Shown: one piece after another, positions 26,560 to 36,052 of the stretch | Layout of the letters: the number at the start of each line of letters is the position of its first letter | Position numbering within the stretch: position 1 is the stretch's first letter | DNA from: Rahnella woolbedingensis | GTDB lineage: Bacteria; Pseudomonadota; Gammaproteobacteria; Enterobacterales; Enterobacteriaceae | Assembly: GCF_003602095.1 (NCBI RefSeq) | Contig: NZ_RAHH01000012.1 | Span: 62,001-126,000, forward strand | Reading direction: 5' to 3' | DNA: 64,000 nucleotides | Position numbers and translations under genes: made by a program | The notes under the pieces: model-generated | Database searches by the model: none | The model's input: the letters and a program-made list of their open reading frames with translations, nothing else | Told to the model about the DNA's origin: nothing

Positions 26560-27927
26560 ATGCTGGAATTACTCATCGGACTGGTGGTCGCCGTGTTTGT
26601 CGGGCGGTATATCATCAAAGGTTACTCACCCACCGGCGTTCTCATGGTGGGCGGGCTGTTGCTGCTGATCATCAGCGCCATTATGGGTCACAGTATCCTG
26701 CCGGAAGGCACCAAAAGTACCGGCTGGAATGCGACGGATATCGTTGAATACGTCAAAATTCTGCTGATGAGCCGCGGCGGCGATCTCGGCATGATGATTA
26801 TGATGCTGTGCGGATTTGCAGCGTATATGACGCATATTGGTGCCAACGACGTGGTGGTCAAACTGGCGTCCCGCCCGTTGCAGATGATTAACTCCCCTTA
26901 TATTCTGATGGTCGCGGCCTATATTCTGGCCTGTCTGATGTCACTGGCGGTGTCTTCGGCGACCGGTCTGGGCGTGTTGCTGATGGCGACGCTGTTCCCG
27001 ATTATGGTCAACGTCGGCATCAGCCGTGGCGCGGCGGCGGCGATTTGTGCGTCTCCGGCGGCGATTATTCTTTCCCCGACGTCCGGCGATGTGGTGCTGG
27101 CGGCGCAGGCAGCAAACATGCCGCTGGTGGATTTTGCCTTTAAAGTCACCCTGCCGATTTCCATTGCTGCCATTGTGGCGATGGCAGTCGCGCACTTCTT
27201 CTGGCAACGCTATCTGGATAAACGCGATACCACGACGCAGGTGGATGCCATCGATTCCAATGCGGACGATGTGGTGGAAACCAATGCGCCCGCTTTCTAC
27301 GCCATTTTGCCTTTCACGCCGATTATCGGTGTGCTGATTTTTGACGGTAAATGGGGCCCGAATCTGCATATCATCACCATTCTGGTGATTTGTATGCTGC
27401 TGACCGCCATCATTGAAACGCTGCGTAACCGTAACGGCAAAGCCGTCTTCGCCGGTCTGGACGTGGCTTATCGCGGCATGGCAGATGCCTTCGCCAACGT
27501 GGTGATGCTGCTGGTCGCGGCTGGCGTATTCGCGCAGGGGCTCAGCACTGTCGGATTTATCAGCAGCCTGATCGGACTGGCGCAAAACTTCGGTTCCGGC
27601 AGCATTGTGATGATGCTGGTTCTGGTGGTGATCACCGTGCTGGCCGCCATGACCACCGGCTCCGGTAATGCGTCATTCTATGCGTTCGTCGAACTGATTC
27701 CGAAGCTGGCCGCCAAAATGGGCATCAACCCTGAATATCTGGTTATCCCGATGTTGCAGGCGTCCAATCTGGGACGCACCATTTCACCGGTTTCCGGCGT
27801 CGTCGTGGCCGTGGCCGGTATGGCAAAAATATCCCCTTTCGAAGTGGTAAAACGGACCTCCGTTCCCGTGCTGGTCGGCCTGATTGTGGTGGTTGTCGCC
27901 ACTGAAATTCTGGTGCCGGTGCACTGA
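26560..27927 (+). CDS. dcuC: Anaerobic C4-dicarboxylate transporter DcuC
   Basis: This 455-residue inner-membrane transporter with about 12 helices matches E. coli DcuC almost throughout, for example VEYVKILLMSRGGDLGMMIMMLCGFAAYMTHIGAND (in parts) and SNLGRTISPVSGVVVAVAGMAKISPFEVVKR. It exports succinate or exchanges C4-dicarboxylates during fermentation and fumarate respiration. I start at the ATG at 26560 (MLELLIGL), preceded by GGGGA; an earlier in-frame ATG at 26494 would add 22 residues before the first helix. It is not linked to other C4-dicarboxylate genes here. Confidence 0.95.
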   Translation: MLELLIGLVVAVFVGRYIIKGYSPTGVLMVGGLLLLIISAIMGHSILPEGTKSTGWNATDIVEYVKILLMSRGGDLGMMIMMLCGFAAYMTHIGANDVVVKLASRPLQMINSPYILMVAAYILACLMSLAVSSATGLGVLLMATLFPIMVNVGISRGAAAAICASPAAIILSPTSGDVVLAAQAANMPLVDFAFKVTLPISIAAIVAMAVAHFFWQRYLDKRDTTTQVDAIDSNADDVVETNAPAFYAILPFTPIIGVLIFDGKWGPNLHIITILVICMLLTAIIETLRNRNGKAVFAGLDVAYRGMADAFANVVMLLVAAGVFAQGLSTVGFISSLIGLAQNFGSGSIVMMLVLVVITVLAAMTTGSGNASFYAFVELIPKLAAKMGINPEYLVIPMLQASNLGRTISPVSGVVVAVAGMAKISPFEVVKRTSVPVLVGLIVVVVATEILVPVH

Positions 27928-27940
27928 CCCTCCCCGATTT

Positions 27941-27965
27941 TACAACCTGAATCATTCAGGTTGTA
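27941..27965. terminator. Perfect 12-1-12 inverted repeat after dcuC
   Basis: TACAACCTGAAT is followed after one base by its exact complement. It begins 14 bases after the dcuC stop. There is no U tract, so termination would be weak. It also abuts the type 2 repeat and may form one of its ends. Confidence 0.45.
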
Positions 27966-28065
27966 TCAAGGCGGCAACTGAGCAAGTCCCCGGGAGCATA
28001 CAAAAGTATGTGACCGGGGCGCGTGAAGGCAGCCAACGCAGAGACGGCGTGAAGGATAAAGGTAT
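27964..28065. repeat. Dispersed hairpin repeat (type 2), copy 2
   Basis: It shares AGGCGGCAA, the central stem-loop (CCCCGG...CCGGGG enclosing CATAC...GTATG at about 27988-28018) and GCCAACGCAGAG with the element at 14304-14427. The central loop differs but its pairing is conserved, which points to selection on structure. Confidence 0.7.
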
Positions 28066-28182
28066 TGATCACATAAATACGATAACGAGAATGCCTCTCA
28101 CAGGTTAAGCTACTGCGCCTTGAAGGTCGGGGAACTCTCCCTGTGCTGATTTGATGGCGAAACCAGCGTGAGAAAAGCTTTT

Positions 28183-28623
28183 ATGTCGAATAATCCGGGC
28201 TATAAACGTATTGGCGGGTGGTTACTGGCCCCGATGGCGTATCTGATTGTGACGCTGCTGAGCGTCGTATTAATGCTGTTCCTGTTTTCAATGGCATTAT
28301 TTGTGCCGGAATCTCGTGAATACTTATTCACCAACTCGCAGGCTTTTACCCTGCAATGGTATTTCTCCGTGGTGACCACGCTGGCGATGGGGGCATTTAC
28401 CGTCGCGGTACTGTGGCAATTCTGTAAGCGCGCAAGAGCCTTACCGAAAATGTATATTATCTGGTTATTGTGTACGGTGCTCCTGGCGGTAAAAGCCTTT
28501 GCATTCTCGCCAGTTACAGATGACCTGGCCGTGCGTAACTTATTGTTACCTTTATTGGCCGCCGCTGTCTTTGTGCCTTATTTCAAGCGCTCATTGCGGG
28601 TAAAAGAAACCTTCACGGAATAA
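28183..28623 (+). CDS. ydgK: DUF2569 inner-membrane protein YdgK
   Basis: This 146-residue protein has about four hydrophobic helices and a short cytoplasmic N-terminus ending [11 protein letters not shown], the start typical of DUF2569. It lies 40 bases upstream of rsxA, as ydgK does in E. coli. A GTG at 28168 could add five residues, but the ATG gives the family start [13 protein letters not shown]. Its function is unknown. Confidence 0.85.
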   Translation: MSNNPGYKRIGGWLLAPMAYLIVTLLSVVLMLFLFSMALFVPESREYLFTNSQAFTLQWYFSVVTTLAMGAFTVAVLWQFCKRARALPKMYIIWLLCTVLLAVKAFAFSPVTDDLAVRNLLLPLLAAAVFVPYFKRSLRVKETFTE

Positions 28624-28663
28624 CCCTGAAGTTTTTAATGTTTATTATGTCCGGGCAATTGTC

Positions 28664-29245
28664 ATGACCTCTTATTTATTACTTTTTGTCGGCACTGTGC
28701 TGGTAAATAACTTCGTACTGGTTAAGTTTCTTGGCCTGTGCCCGTTTATGGGCGTTTCCAAGAAACTGGAATCAGCGATCGGCATGGGGCTGGCGACCAC
28801 GTTCGTGATCACCTTGTCGAATATCTGCTCGTGGATTGTGAACACTTTCATACTGATGCCGCTGGGTCTGGTGTATCTGCGCACCATGGCTTTTATTCTG
28901 GTGATCGCCGTTGTCGTGCAGTTCACCGAAATGGTGGTGCGCAAAACCAGCCCGTCGCTCTATCGCCTGCTGGGTATCTTTCTGCCGCTGATCACCACTA
29001 ACTGCGCCGTGCTGGGCGTGGCACTGCTGAACATCAACCAGCAGTTCAACTTTATGCAGTCCGCTCTGTACGGATTTGCCGCCTCGCTCGGTTTCTCGCT
29101 GGTGATGGTGCTGTTCGCCGCCATTCGTGAACGTCTGGTGGTGGCTGATGTCCCTGCGCCGTTCAAAGGTTCTTCGATTGCGCTGGTCACGGCTGGCCTG
29201 ATGTCATTAGCCTTTATGGGCTTCACAGGTCTGGTGAAATTCTAA
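28664..29245 (+). CDS. rsxA: Rsx/Rnf electron transport complex subunit A
   Basis: This 193-residue integral membrane subunit has the same length as E. coli Rsx[26 protein letters not shown] and [22 protein letters not shown] are family hallmarks; RnfA and RnfE are related, oppositely oriented subunits that share a membrane iron-sulfur site through conserved cysteines (LCP and NCA here). Rsx uses NADH and ion motive force to reduce low-potential carriers and keeps SoxR reduced in E. coli. Its stop overlaps the rsxB ATG by one base. Confidence 0.97.
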   Translation: MTSYLLLFVGTVLVNNFVLVKFLGLCPFMGVSKKLESAIGMGLATTFVITLSNICSWIVNTFILMPLGLVYLRTMAFILVIAVVVQFTEMVVRKTSPSLYRLLGIFLPLITTNCAVLGVALLNINQQFNFMQSALYGFAASLGFSLVMVLFAAIRERLVVADVPAPFKGSSIALVTAGLMSLAFMGFTGLVKF

Positions 29246-29811
29246 TGTTTGAATTATGGGTAGCGATTGGCGCACTGACCGCTCTGGCGCTGGTTTTTGG
29301 CCTGCTGCTGGGCTACGCATCGCGCCGTTTTGCCGTCGAAGGCAACCCGGTTGTCGATCAGATTGACGATATCCTGCCGCAAAGTCAGTGCGCGCAGTGC
29401 GGCTATCCCGGCTGTAAACCCTACGCCGAAGCGGTCGCTAATGGCGACAACATCAATAAATGCGTGCCGGGCGGCGAAGCGGTAATGCTCAAGCTTGCCA
29501 CCCTCTTGAATGTAGAGCCGCAACCGATGGGCGAAGATGCCGCTGCCGCTGTGCCGGTGCGCAAAGTCGCCTACATCGACGAGAGTAACTGCATCGGCTG
29601 TACCAAGTGCATTCAGGCCTGCCCGGTCGATGCCATCGTCGGCGCCACCCGCGCCGTGCATACCGTGATCACCGATTTATGTACCGGCTGTGACCTTTGC
29701 GTCGCGCCGTGTCCGACCGACTGCATTGAAATGCTGCCGGTAAAAACCACCACCGCAAACTGGAAGTGGGATTTGCAGTCCATTCCGGTTCAGGTCATCC
29801 ATGCGGAGTAA
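29245..29811 (+). CDS. rsxB: Rsx/Rnf complex subunit B, iron-sulfur protein
   Basis: This 188-residue protein has an N-terminal membrane anchor (residues 1-25), an Fe-S domain with [15 protein letters not shown] near residue 49, and two ferredoxin [4Fe-4S] motifs, [12 protein letters not shown] and [12 protein letters not shown]. It passes electrons within the Rnf complex. Translation is coupled to rsxA (overlapping stop and start), and rsxC follows directly. Confidence 0.97.
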   Translation: MFELWVAIGALTALALVFGLLLGYASRRFAVEGNPVVDQIDDILPQSQCAQCGYPGCKPYAEAVANGDNINKCVPGGEAVMLKLATLLNVEPQPMGEDAAAAVPVRKVAYIDESNCIGCTKCIQACPVDAIVGATRAVHTVITDLCTGCDLCVAPCPTDCIEMLPVKTTTANWKWDLQSIPVQVIHAE

Positions 29812-29812
29812 C

Positions 29813-31912
29813 ATGTTTAATCTGTTTGCCGCGCTCAAAAAAGACAAAATCTGGGACTTCGACGGGGGGATTCATCCGCCTGAAATGAAGACTCAGTCGA
29901 GCCACGTTCCGCTGCGCAACGTGCCGCTGCCTGAGCGCTTTATCATCCCTCTTCAGCAACATCTTGGCCCTGAGGGCGAGCTGTGTGTAAAAGCTGGCGA
30001 CCGTATTTTGAAAGGTCAGCCACTGACCACAGGCCGTGGCCGTACGGTGCCGGTACATGCGCCGACGTCGGGCGTCATCACTGCCATTGAACCGCACATC
30101 ACCGCGCACCCTTCCGGCCTGAAAGAACTGTGTGTATTGATTGAAGCCGACGGTCTTGATACCTGGTGCGAGCGTGAATTCATTACCGATTATCGCGCGC
30201 TTTCTGCCGATGAACTGAATCAGCAAATCAGCCAGGCCGGTATCGCCGGGCTGGGCGGTGCAGGTTTCCCGACCGCCAGCAAACTGGCAGGCGGCCTGAC
30301 GTCCACGCGCACGCTTATCCTTAACGCCGCCGAATGCGAGCCTTACATCACCGCTGATGACCGGCTGATGCAGGAACATGCCGCCGAAATCCTCGAGGGC
30401 ACGCGCATTCTGTGCCATATGCTGCATCCCGAACGCGTACTGATCGGCATCGAAGATAATAAGCCCGAGGCCGTTGCGGCTTTTAAAGCGGCGATCAAAG
30501 CCGAACAGGCTGATGGTGTGCGCATCGAGCTGCGGGTGATCCCGACCAAATACCCTTCCGGCGGCGCGAAACAGCTGACCAAAATTCTGACCGGTCTCGA
30601 AGTGCCGAAAGGTCATCACTCCTCTTCTATCGGCGTGCTGATGCAAAACGTCGGCACCGTGTTTGCCATTAAACGCGCAATTATCGACGGCGAACCGCTG
30701 ATTGAGCGCGTAGTCACGCTGACCGGCGAAGCGATGGCAAAACCCGGCAACGTCTGGGCGCGTCTGGGTACCCCGATTGAACATCTGATGCGTGAAGGTG
30801 AATTGCAGCCGCAGGGCGACAAAAAGATGGTGATTATGGGCGGCCCGCTGATGGGCTTTACCCTGCCGTCGCTCAATGTGCCTGTGGTCAAAATTTCCAA
30901 CTGCCTGCTGGCCCCGTCTCAATCCGAACTCGGTCAGCCCGAGCAGGAAGAAGCCTGTATCCGTTGCAGCCTGTGCGCAGAATCCTGCCCGGCGGGTCTG
31001 CTGCCACAGCAACTTTACTGGTTCAGCAAAGGCGAAGAACACGAGAAAGCGCGTAAGCATAATCTGTTCGACTGTATCGAATGTGGTGCCTGTGCCTACG
31101 TCTGCCCGAGCAACATTCCGCTGGTGCAGTATTACCGGCAGGAAAAGGCCGAAATCCGCGCCATCGACAGCGAAACCGCCCGCGCTACCGAAGCCAAAGC
31201 CCGCTTCGAAGCCAAACAGGCGCGCATGGAACGCGAGAAGTTAGCGCGTGAAGAGAAACATCAGAAAGCGGCCGTGAAGCTGGACGAAACGCCGGTGGAA
31301 GCAGCGCCGGTCGCTGAAGCGGTGTCAGAACCTGCCGAAGCCGATCCGCGTAAAGCCGCGCTGGCCGCGGCTATTGCCCGTGCTAAAGCGAAAAAAGCCG
31401 CAGCTGAACAGGAAATTCCGGTGGCTTCCGAGCCGGTGCCTGAAACACCGCCATCGGCGGAGGATGACCGCAAAGCTGCCGTGGCGGCGGCTATCGCCCG
31501 CGTGAAAGCCAAGAAAGCCGGAAATACCGGCGTCGTCGTTGAAGCAAAAGAAAGCGAACTGGCCGTGGCCCCGCAGGCTCCGGCGGAAGATGACCGTAAG
31601 GCCGCCGTTGCCGCCGCCATCGCCCGTGTGAAAGCTAAAAAAGCCGCCGTACAATCGGTAAATGCCGAAGCAAACGTGACAACGTCACCAGCAGAACTCA
31701 CGGCTGACGACAAACGTAAAGCGGCAGTGGCAGCGGCTATCGCCCGTGCCAAAGCGAAGAAAGCCGCCGCACTGAGTGAAGCGCAGGACGCTGAACCGCA
31801 AGAAAAAGAAACATCACAACAAGAAAGTGATCCACGCAAAGCCGCTGTGGCTGCTGCGATCGCCCGAGTTAAGGCCCGTAAAGCCGCTCAGACAATGTCG
31901 AACGAGGAATAG
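29813..31912 (+). CDS. rsxC: Rsx/Rnf complex subunit C, NADH/FMN and Fe-S protein
   Basis: This 699-residue peripheral subunit has an N-terminal stretch [16 protein letters not shown], a Rossmann-type nucleotide/FMN region with [13 protein letters not shown] and [17 protein letters not shown], and two ferredoxin motifs, [12 protein letters not shown] and [12 protein letters not shown] (about residues 386 and 425). A long charged Ala-rich tail follows, with five repeats of the type [18 protein letters not shown]. The ATG at 29813 follows GGAG closely and gives [16 protein letters not shown]; an ATG at 29801 overlaps rsxB and adds four residues. The tail varies in repeat number between species. 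Confidence 0.96.
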   Translation: MFNLFAALKKDKIWDFDGGIHPPEMKTQSSHVPLRNVPLPERFIIPLQQHLGPEGELCVKAGDRILKGQPLTTGRGRTVPVHAPTSGVITAIEPHITAHPSGLKELCVLIEADGLDTWCEREFITDYRALSADELNQQISQAGIAGLGGAGFPTASKLAGGLTSTRTLILNAAECEPYITADDRLMQEHAAEILEGTRILCHMLHPERVLIGIEDNKPEAVAAFKAAIKAEQADGVRIELRVIPTKYPSGGAKQLTKILTGLEVPKGHHSSSIGVLMQNVGTVFAIKRAIIDGEPLIERVVTLTGEAMAKPGNVWARLGTPIEHLMREGELQPQGDKKMVIMGGPLMGFTLPSLNVPVVKISNCLLAPSQSELGQPEQEEACIRCSLCAESCPAGLLPQQLYWFSKGEEHEKARKHNLFDCIECGACAYVCPSNIPLVQYYRQEKAEIRAIDSETARATEAKARFEAKQARMEREKLAREEKHQKAAVKLDETPVEAAPVAEAVSEPAEADPRKAALAAAIARAKAKKAAAEQEIPVASEPVPETPPSAEDDRKAAVAAAIARVKAKKAGNTGVVVEAKESELAVAPQAPAEDDRKAAVAAAIARVKAKKAAVQSVNAEANVTTSPAELTADDKRKAAVAAAIARAKAKKAAALSEAQDAEPQEKETSQQESDPRKAAVAAAIARVKARKAAQTMSNEE

Positions 31913-32965
31913 ATGGCCTTCAGGATCGCAAGTTCACCTTTTACGCATAACCGCCAGAATACCAGCACCATCATGATGATGGTGATCCTGGCGTGTATTC
32001 CCGGCCTGGCAGCTCAGGTCTGGTTTTTTGGTTACGGCACGCTGGTTCAACTGACGCTGGCTATCGTGATTGCCCTGCTGGCAGAAGGCGCGGTTTTACA
32101 GCTGCGCAAACTGCCGGTGAAAAAACGTCTGGGCGATAACAGCGCCCTGCTGACCGCGGTTTTACTCGGCGTCAGCCTGCCACCGCTCGGCCCGTGGTGG
32201 ATGGTAGTGCTCGGCACGATTTTCGCCATCATCATCGCCAAACAGCTCTACGGCGGTCTGGGTCAGAATCCGTTTAACCCGGCGATGGTCGGTTATGTGG
32301 TGCTGCTGATTTCGTTCCCGGTGCAGATGACCACCTGGCTGCCGCCGGATGCCCTGCAACATCATCACGTCGGATTCACCGACACGCTGCTGACCATTTT
32401 TACCGGCCACAACAGTCAGAGCCTGACGGCGTATCAGTTGAACATGAATGTGGATGGCGTGACGCAGGCGACTCCGCTGGATGCGTTTAAAACCGGTCTG
32501 CGTTCCGGGCATACCGCTGATCAAATTCTGGGCACACCGCTGTTTGGCGGCACGCTGGCCGGTCTGGGCTGGCAGTGGATTAACCTCGGGTTCCTGGCCG
32601 GTGGCCTGTTCCTGATGTGGCGCAAAATCATCAGCTGGCACATCCCGGTGGCGATGTTAGGTATGCTGGTCTTCTGCTCAGGTATTGCATGGGGTCTGTC
32701 GCCGGAAAGTTATTCCTCGCCGCTGGTCGGGCTGTTCTCCGGCGCGACGATGCTTGGCGCGTTCTTTATCGCAACCGATCCGGTGACCGCTTCCACCACG
32801 CCGAAAGGCCGCCTGATTTTTGGTGCGCTCATTGGTTTACTGGTGTGGCTTATCCGCAGTTACGGCGGTTATCCGGACGGTATCGCCTTCGCGGTTTTAC
32901 TGGCCAACATTACCGTGCCACTGATTGATCACTACACGCAACCACGTGTTTACGGGCATCGCTGA
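31913..32965 (+). CDS. rsxD: Rsx/Rnf complex subunit D
   Basis: This 350-residue membrane subunit belongs to the family that holds a covalently linked [29 protein letters not shown] near residue 270 contains the SGAT/TDPVTA flavin-attachment region. [17 protein letters not shown] is also characteristic. Its ATG follows the rsxC stop with no gap, so it is translationally coupled. Confidence 0.96.
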   Translation: MAFRIASSPFTHNRQNTSTIMMMVILACIPGLAAQVWFFGYGTLVQLTLAIVIALLAEGAVLQLRKLPVKKRLGDNSALLTAVLLGVSLPPLGPWWMVVLGTIFAIIIAKQLYGGLGQNPFNPAMVGYVVLLISFPVQMTTWLPPDALQHHHVGFTDTLLTIFTGHNSQSLTAYQLNMNVDGVTQATPLDAFKTGLRSGHTADQILGTPLFGGTLAGLGWQWINLGFLAGGLFLMWRKIISWHIPVAMLGMLVFCSGIAWGLSPESYSSPLVGLFSGATMLGAFFIATDPVTASTTPKGRLIFGALIGLLVWLIRSYGGYPDGIAFAVLLANITVPLIDHYTQPRVYGHR

Positions 32966-32974
32966 GGAAGAATT

Positions 32975-33607
32975 ATGTTAGCTACAATGCGACGCCACGG
33001 CCTGATCCTGGCTTTCTTTGGCGCACTGATGACCGGCATGACGGCGCTGGTCAATCTGATGACCAAACCGACGATTGCCCATCAGGCACTGTTACAGCAA
33101 AAATCGCTGTTTGATCAGGTGATCCCGGCCAGTGTCTACGATAACGACCTGCAGAATGAATGTTACAACGTCACTGATACGTCACTGGGAACCGCCACGC
33201 CGCACCGGATGTATCTGGCTCGTAAGAACGGGCAACCGGTGGCGGCTGTGGTCGAAACCACCGCACCTGACGGCTATTCCGGTGCGATTCAGTTATTGGT
33301 TGCCGCTGATTTTCATGGCAAAGTTTACGGTTCCCGCGTGCTGGAACAGCATGAAACGCCGGGGCTGGGTGACAAAATTGAAGTACGTATTTCCGACTGG
33401 ATCAAGCATTTCGCCAATCAGACCGTTAATGGCGCAAGCGATGAGCGCTGGGCGGTGAAGAAAGATGGCGGTATGTTTGATCAGTTTACCGGCGCGACCA
33501 TTACTCCGCGCGCCGTTGTACGCTCGGTAAAACGCACAACATTATTTATCGGGACGGTACCGTCTCAGCTTTCCCACCTCACCCCTTGTGGAGCCCGTGA
33601 TGAGTGA
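32975..33607 (+). CDS. rsxG: Rsx/Rnf complex subunit G
   Basis: This 210-residue protein has one N-terminal membrane helix and a periplasmic FMN-binding domain. The motif [12 protein letters not shown] near residue 176 carries the threonine that binds FMN covalently in this family, and [11 protein letters not shown] is conserved upstream of it. GAGGAAG precedes the ATG. Its stop overlaps rsxE by eight bases. Confidence 0.96.
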   Translation: MLATMRRHGLILAFFGALMTGMTALVNLMTKPTIAHQALLQQKSLFDQVIPASVYDNDLQNECYNVTDTSLGTATPHRMYLARKNGQPVAAVVETTAPDGYSGAIQLLVAADFHGKVYGSRVLEQHETPGLGDKIEVRISDWIKHFANQTVNGASDERWAVKKDGGMFDQFTGATITPRAVVRSVKRTTLFIGTVPSQLSHLTPCGARDE

Positions 33608-34298
33608 AGCCAGAAAGATAATCGTTCAGGGTCTGTGGACCAATAACTCCTCGCTGGTGCAGCTGCTCGGGCTTTGTCCGCTGCTGGCCGTGACGTCCAC
33701 CGCCACCAACGCCCTCGGTTTAGGACTGGCCACCACGCTGGTGCTGACCTGTACCAACGCCATGATTTCCGCGTTCCGTAAGTGGATCCCGGATGAAATC
33801 CGCATCCCGATTTACGTGCTGATTATCGCCTCCGTCGTGAGTACCGTGCAGATGCTGATTAACGCCTATGCGTTCGGTCTGTATCAGGCGCTGGGGATTT
33901 TTATCCCGCTGATTGTGACCAACTGTATTGTGGTCGGACGCGCCGAAGCCTGCGCCGCCAGCAGCCCTGTCCATCTGGCTGCGCTCGACGGTGCGATGAC
34001 CGGTCTGGGTGCCACCTGCGCGATGTTCGTGCTCGGTTCGATGCGTGAAATTCTGGGCAGCGGCGTGCTGTTCAATGGCGCGGATTTACTGCTCGGCAGC
34101 TGGGCGAAAGTACTGCGCGTGGAAGTGATTCATCTGGATAACCCGTTCCTGCTGGCGATGCTGCCACCGGGCGCCTTTATCGGCCTCGGACTGCTGCTGG
34201 CGGGGAAATACATGATTGATCAGCGCATGAAAGCGCGTAAAGCGGTGCAGCAGGTTGCCGCGAAAGAAAGTCTGCCAAAGGGAAGTGTGCATGAATAA
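33600..34298 (+). CDS. rsxE: Rsx/Rnf complex subunit E
   Basis: This 232-residue membrane subunit is related to Rsx[27 protein letters not shown] and [19 protein letters not shown] are diagnostic. I use the ATG at 33600 ([13 protein letters not shown]), which has GGAG six bases upstream and overlaps the rsxG stop; a start 12 bases earlier adds four residues. The end overlaps nth by eight bases, as in E. coli, where rsx and nth are co-transcribed. Confidence 0.96.
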   Translation: MSEARKIIVQGLWTNNSSLVQLLGLCPLLAVTSTATNALGLGLATTLVLTCTNAMISAFRKWIPDEIRIPIYVLIIASVVSTVQMLINAYAFGLYQALGIFIPLIVTNCIVVGRAEACAASSPVHLAALDGAMTGLGATCAMFVLGSMREILGSGVLFNGADLLLGSWAKVLRVEVIHLDNPFLLAMLPPGAFIGLGLLLAGKYMIDQRMKARKAVQQVAAKESLPKGSVHE

Positions 34299-34929
34299 GG
34301 AAAAACGCGTCGAGATCCTCAGCCGTTTGCGGGACAACAACCCGCATCCGACCACGGAACTGGTGTACACCACACCGTTCGAGCTGCTGATTTCGGTTCT
34401 GCTTTCCGCGCAGGCCACGGATGTCAGCGTGAACAAGGCGACGGCAAAGTTGTATCCGGTCGCCAACACCCCTGGATCCGTTCTGGCGCTGGGCGTGGAC
34501 GGCGTGAAGGAATACATCAAGACCATCGGCCTGTTCAATTCTAAAGCCGAAAACGTGATTAAAACCTGCCGTATCCTGCTGGAAAAGCACAACGGCGAAG
34601 TACCGGAAGATCGCGCTGCCCTGGAAGCCCTGCCGGGCGTCGGCCGTAAAACCGCGAACGTAGTCCTTAACACCGCCTTCGGCTGGCCGACCATTGCCGT
34701 CGATACGCACATTTTCCGCGTGTGTAACCGGACAAAGTTTGCGCCGGGGAAAACGGTGGAAGACGTCGAAGAAAAATTACTGAAAGTGGTGCCGGCAGAG
34801 TTCAAACTCGATTGCCACCACTGGCTGATTTTGCACGGTCGCTATACCTGCATTGCACGCAAACCGCGATGCGGGAGCTGTCTGATTGAGGACCTGTGCG
34901 AGAGCAAAGAGAAGGTCTATGCGGAGTGA
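34291..34929 (+). CDS. nth: Endonuclease III, DNA glycosylase/AP lyase
   Basis: This 212-residue base-excision repair enzyme removes oxidised pyrimidines. The helix-hairpin-helix [13 protein letters not shown] contains catalytic Lys120, and VDTHIFRV contains Asp138, both at the E. coli positions. The C-terminal [4Fe-4S] cysteines follow the C-x6-C-x2-C-x5-C pattern ([17 protein letters not shown]). The ATG at 34291 gives the standard start [10 protein letters not shown]. It is the last gene of the rsx operon. Confidence 0.97.
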   Translation: MNKEKRVEILSRLRDNNPHPTTELVYTTPFELLISVLLSAQATDVSVNKATAKLYPVANTPGSVLALGVDGVKEYIKTIGLFNSKAENVIKTCRILLEKHNGEVPEDRAALEALPGVGRKTANVVLNTAFGWPTIAVDTHIFRVCNRTKFAPGKTVEDVEEKLLKVVPAEFKLDCHHWLILHGRYTCIARKPRCGSCLIEDLCESKEKVYAE

Positions 34930-34985
34930 AAGGGCTTCCCTTGCGATCCCTTTAAATGTCGTCAAATAGAATTGAGCAAATTATA

Positions 34986-35397
34986 TTTCAGCAACCCCAG
35001 CGACAGGCTGGAAATCTTGCCGCTGCGCGGTGCCTTCATTTCACGATTGCAGCCTCAGGTCTGCAACCTCTCATTCAGCAAGCTTTCTGAAACGCCCGCG
35101 GCTTTTTTAAAAATTTAAGATAGTGAGGTTGTGAAGTATAAGTCTGAGGCCGGTTCCAAAATCACGCCGGAGGAGAGGTGGAAAACCGCGCGTTAGTTTG
35201 CGCGGGTTGTAACCCGAACGAAGGGAACCGCGCAGCGGCGGGATTTTGCGGCTGTCGCCACGGCACCTGAAACATAGCCAGCGAGCAGAGCGCGCAATGA
35301 AAGAGCCGGAGATTCTTAAGAGGCGCGGCGATAGGCGCCTCTTAAGGCCAGTTTGGGTGGCAACCCAAGGTTTTGTCGGTGTGGGCCGACGCCCACG
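34986..35397. repeat. Composite intergenic repeat, copy C with an internal inverted duplicate
   Basis: This occupies most of the 526-base gap between nth and the DUF2501 gene. One core block lies at 34986-35101. A second core half lies at 35201-35295 in the opposite orientation, so the two face each other. The hairpin boxes follow at 35348-35370 and 35377-35397. Another self-complementary segment, around CTTAAGAGGCG...CGCCTCTTAAG (35315-35346), lies just before the boxes. Confidence 0.78.
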
Positions 35398-35400
35398 ACC

Positions 35401-35430
35401 TTGAACTTGAACTTGAACTTGAATTTGAAA
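35401..35430. repeat. Hexanucleotide tandem repeat
   Basis: Five units of TTGAAC occur in tandem, the last two with one change each (TTGAAT, TTGAAA). They directly follow a hairpin box whose normal continuation is GACCTTGA, so the array seems to have grown from the end of that box. Confidence 0.8.
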
Positions 35431-35455
35431 GCCGCCATTGCAGCGGCCTCTGCAA
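35429..35455 (-). terminator. Hairpin after the DUF2501 gene, shared with the spacer after araA
   Basis: On the minus strand this reads GGCCGCTGCAATGGCGGCTT directly after the stop codon. It differs by one base from the hairpin after araA at 7636-7663. It could act as a weak terminator. Confidence 0.45.
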
Positions 35456-35953
35456 TTAAATAAACGATTTCGCCTGCTTCAGTACCACATCACACGCTTT
35501 GGCTTTCACTTTGTCTTTCACCTGCGTCAGCCCGCTGCCGAGGTTGTTCAGATCCACGCTCTGATCTTTACCGGTTTTCAGTAAACCGCCCAGCCCTTGC
35601 TGATAATCCTGACTTTCTGCGCCGGACGCGCTCTGGATCCCCAGTTTGTCCAGAAGCTGGTCCTTCACGTTGTCGGTGCTGGCTTTAGAAAGCACATTAT
35701 TCTTCACGCAATATTGCAAAACACCCGCCGCGTTTGACGCGCTGGTCGAGGTCAGTGCGCTGTCGCCGCCGCTGAGCAGGGAAGTCAGCGAAGAAGTGGT
35801 GCCGGCAGAACCGGTTTTGCTGCTGGTGCCATTCAGTCCGTCGTTGGCAGCCTGCTGCAGTTGTCCCAGAAGATTATTCGAGGCCTGTGCGCCTGCTGAA
35901 AGCAAAATACCCGCAGAGGCCATCGCCAGAACAACCGCTTTCAAAGTTTTCAT
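35456..35953 (-). CDS. DUF2501 family exported protein (YjjA-like)
   Basis: This 165-residue protein has a signal peptide ending SAGAQA-SNNLL at about residue 24. The mature part is small, rich in Ser/Gly/Thr up to about residue 75, and then has a conserved helical region (AAGVLQYCVKNNVLS, DQLLDKLG, KVKAKACDVVLKQAKSF) with two cysteines that could form a disulfide. It resembles E. coli YjjA. GGAG precedes the ATG. It is monocistronic. The function is unknown. Confidence 0.85.
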   Translation of the reverse strand: MKTLKAVVLAMASAGILLSAGAQASNNLLGQLQQAANDGLNGTSSKTGSAGTTSSLTSLLSGGDSALTSTSASNAAGVLQYCVKNNVLSKASTDNVKDQLLDKLGIQSASGAESQDYQQGLGGLLKTGKDQSVDLNNLGSGLTQVKDKVKAKACDVVLKQAKSFI

Positions 35954-36052
35954 GTCTTACTCCATCCTTTTCAAATAAGTATCGCGGCAAATTTTGGGCT
36001 TAAACATTCACCGTATCAATAGGAATACCGGAGGGAAATTGCCTGAACATGT

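Noticed and set aside
29795-31060. 421-codon open frame on the minus strand
   Set aside because: It is antisense to rsxC, whose two ferredoxin motifs and family match are clear. The frame is a shadow of GC-rich codon bias and has no ribosome site or family features.
31300-31900. Assembly artefact in the repetitive part of rsxC
   Set aside because: The repeats are imperfect, stay in frame to a normal stop abutting rsxD, and such tails are normal in RsxC.
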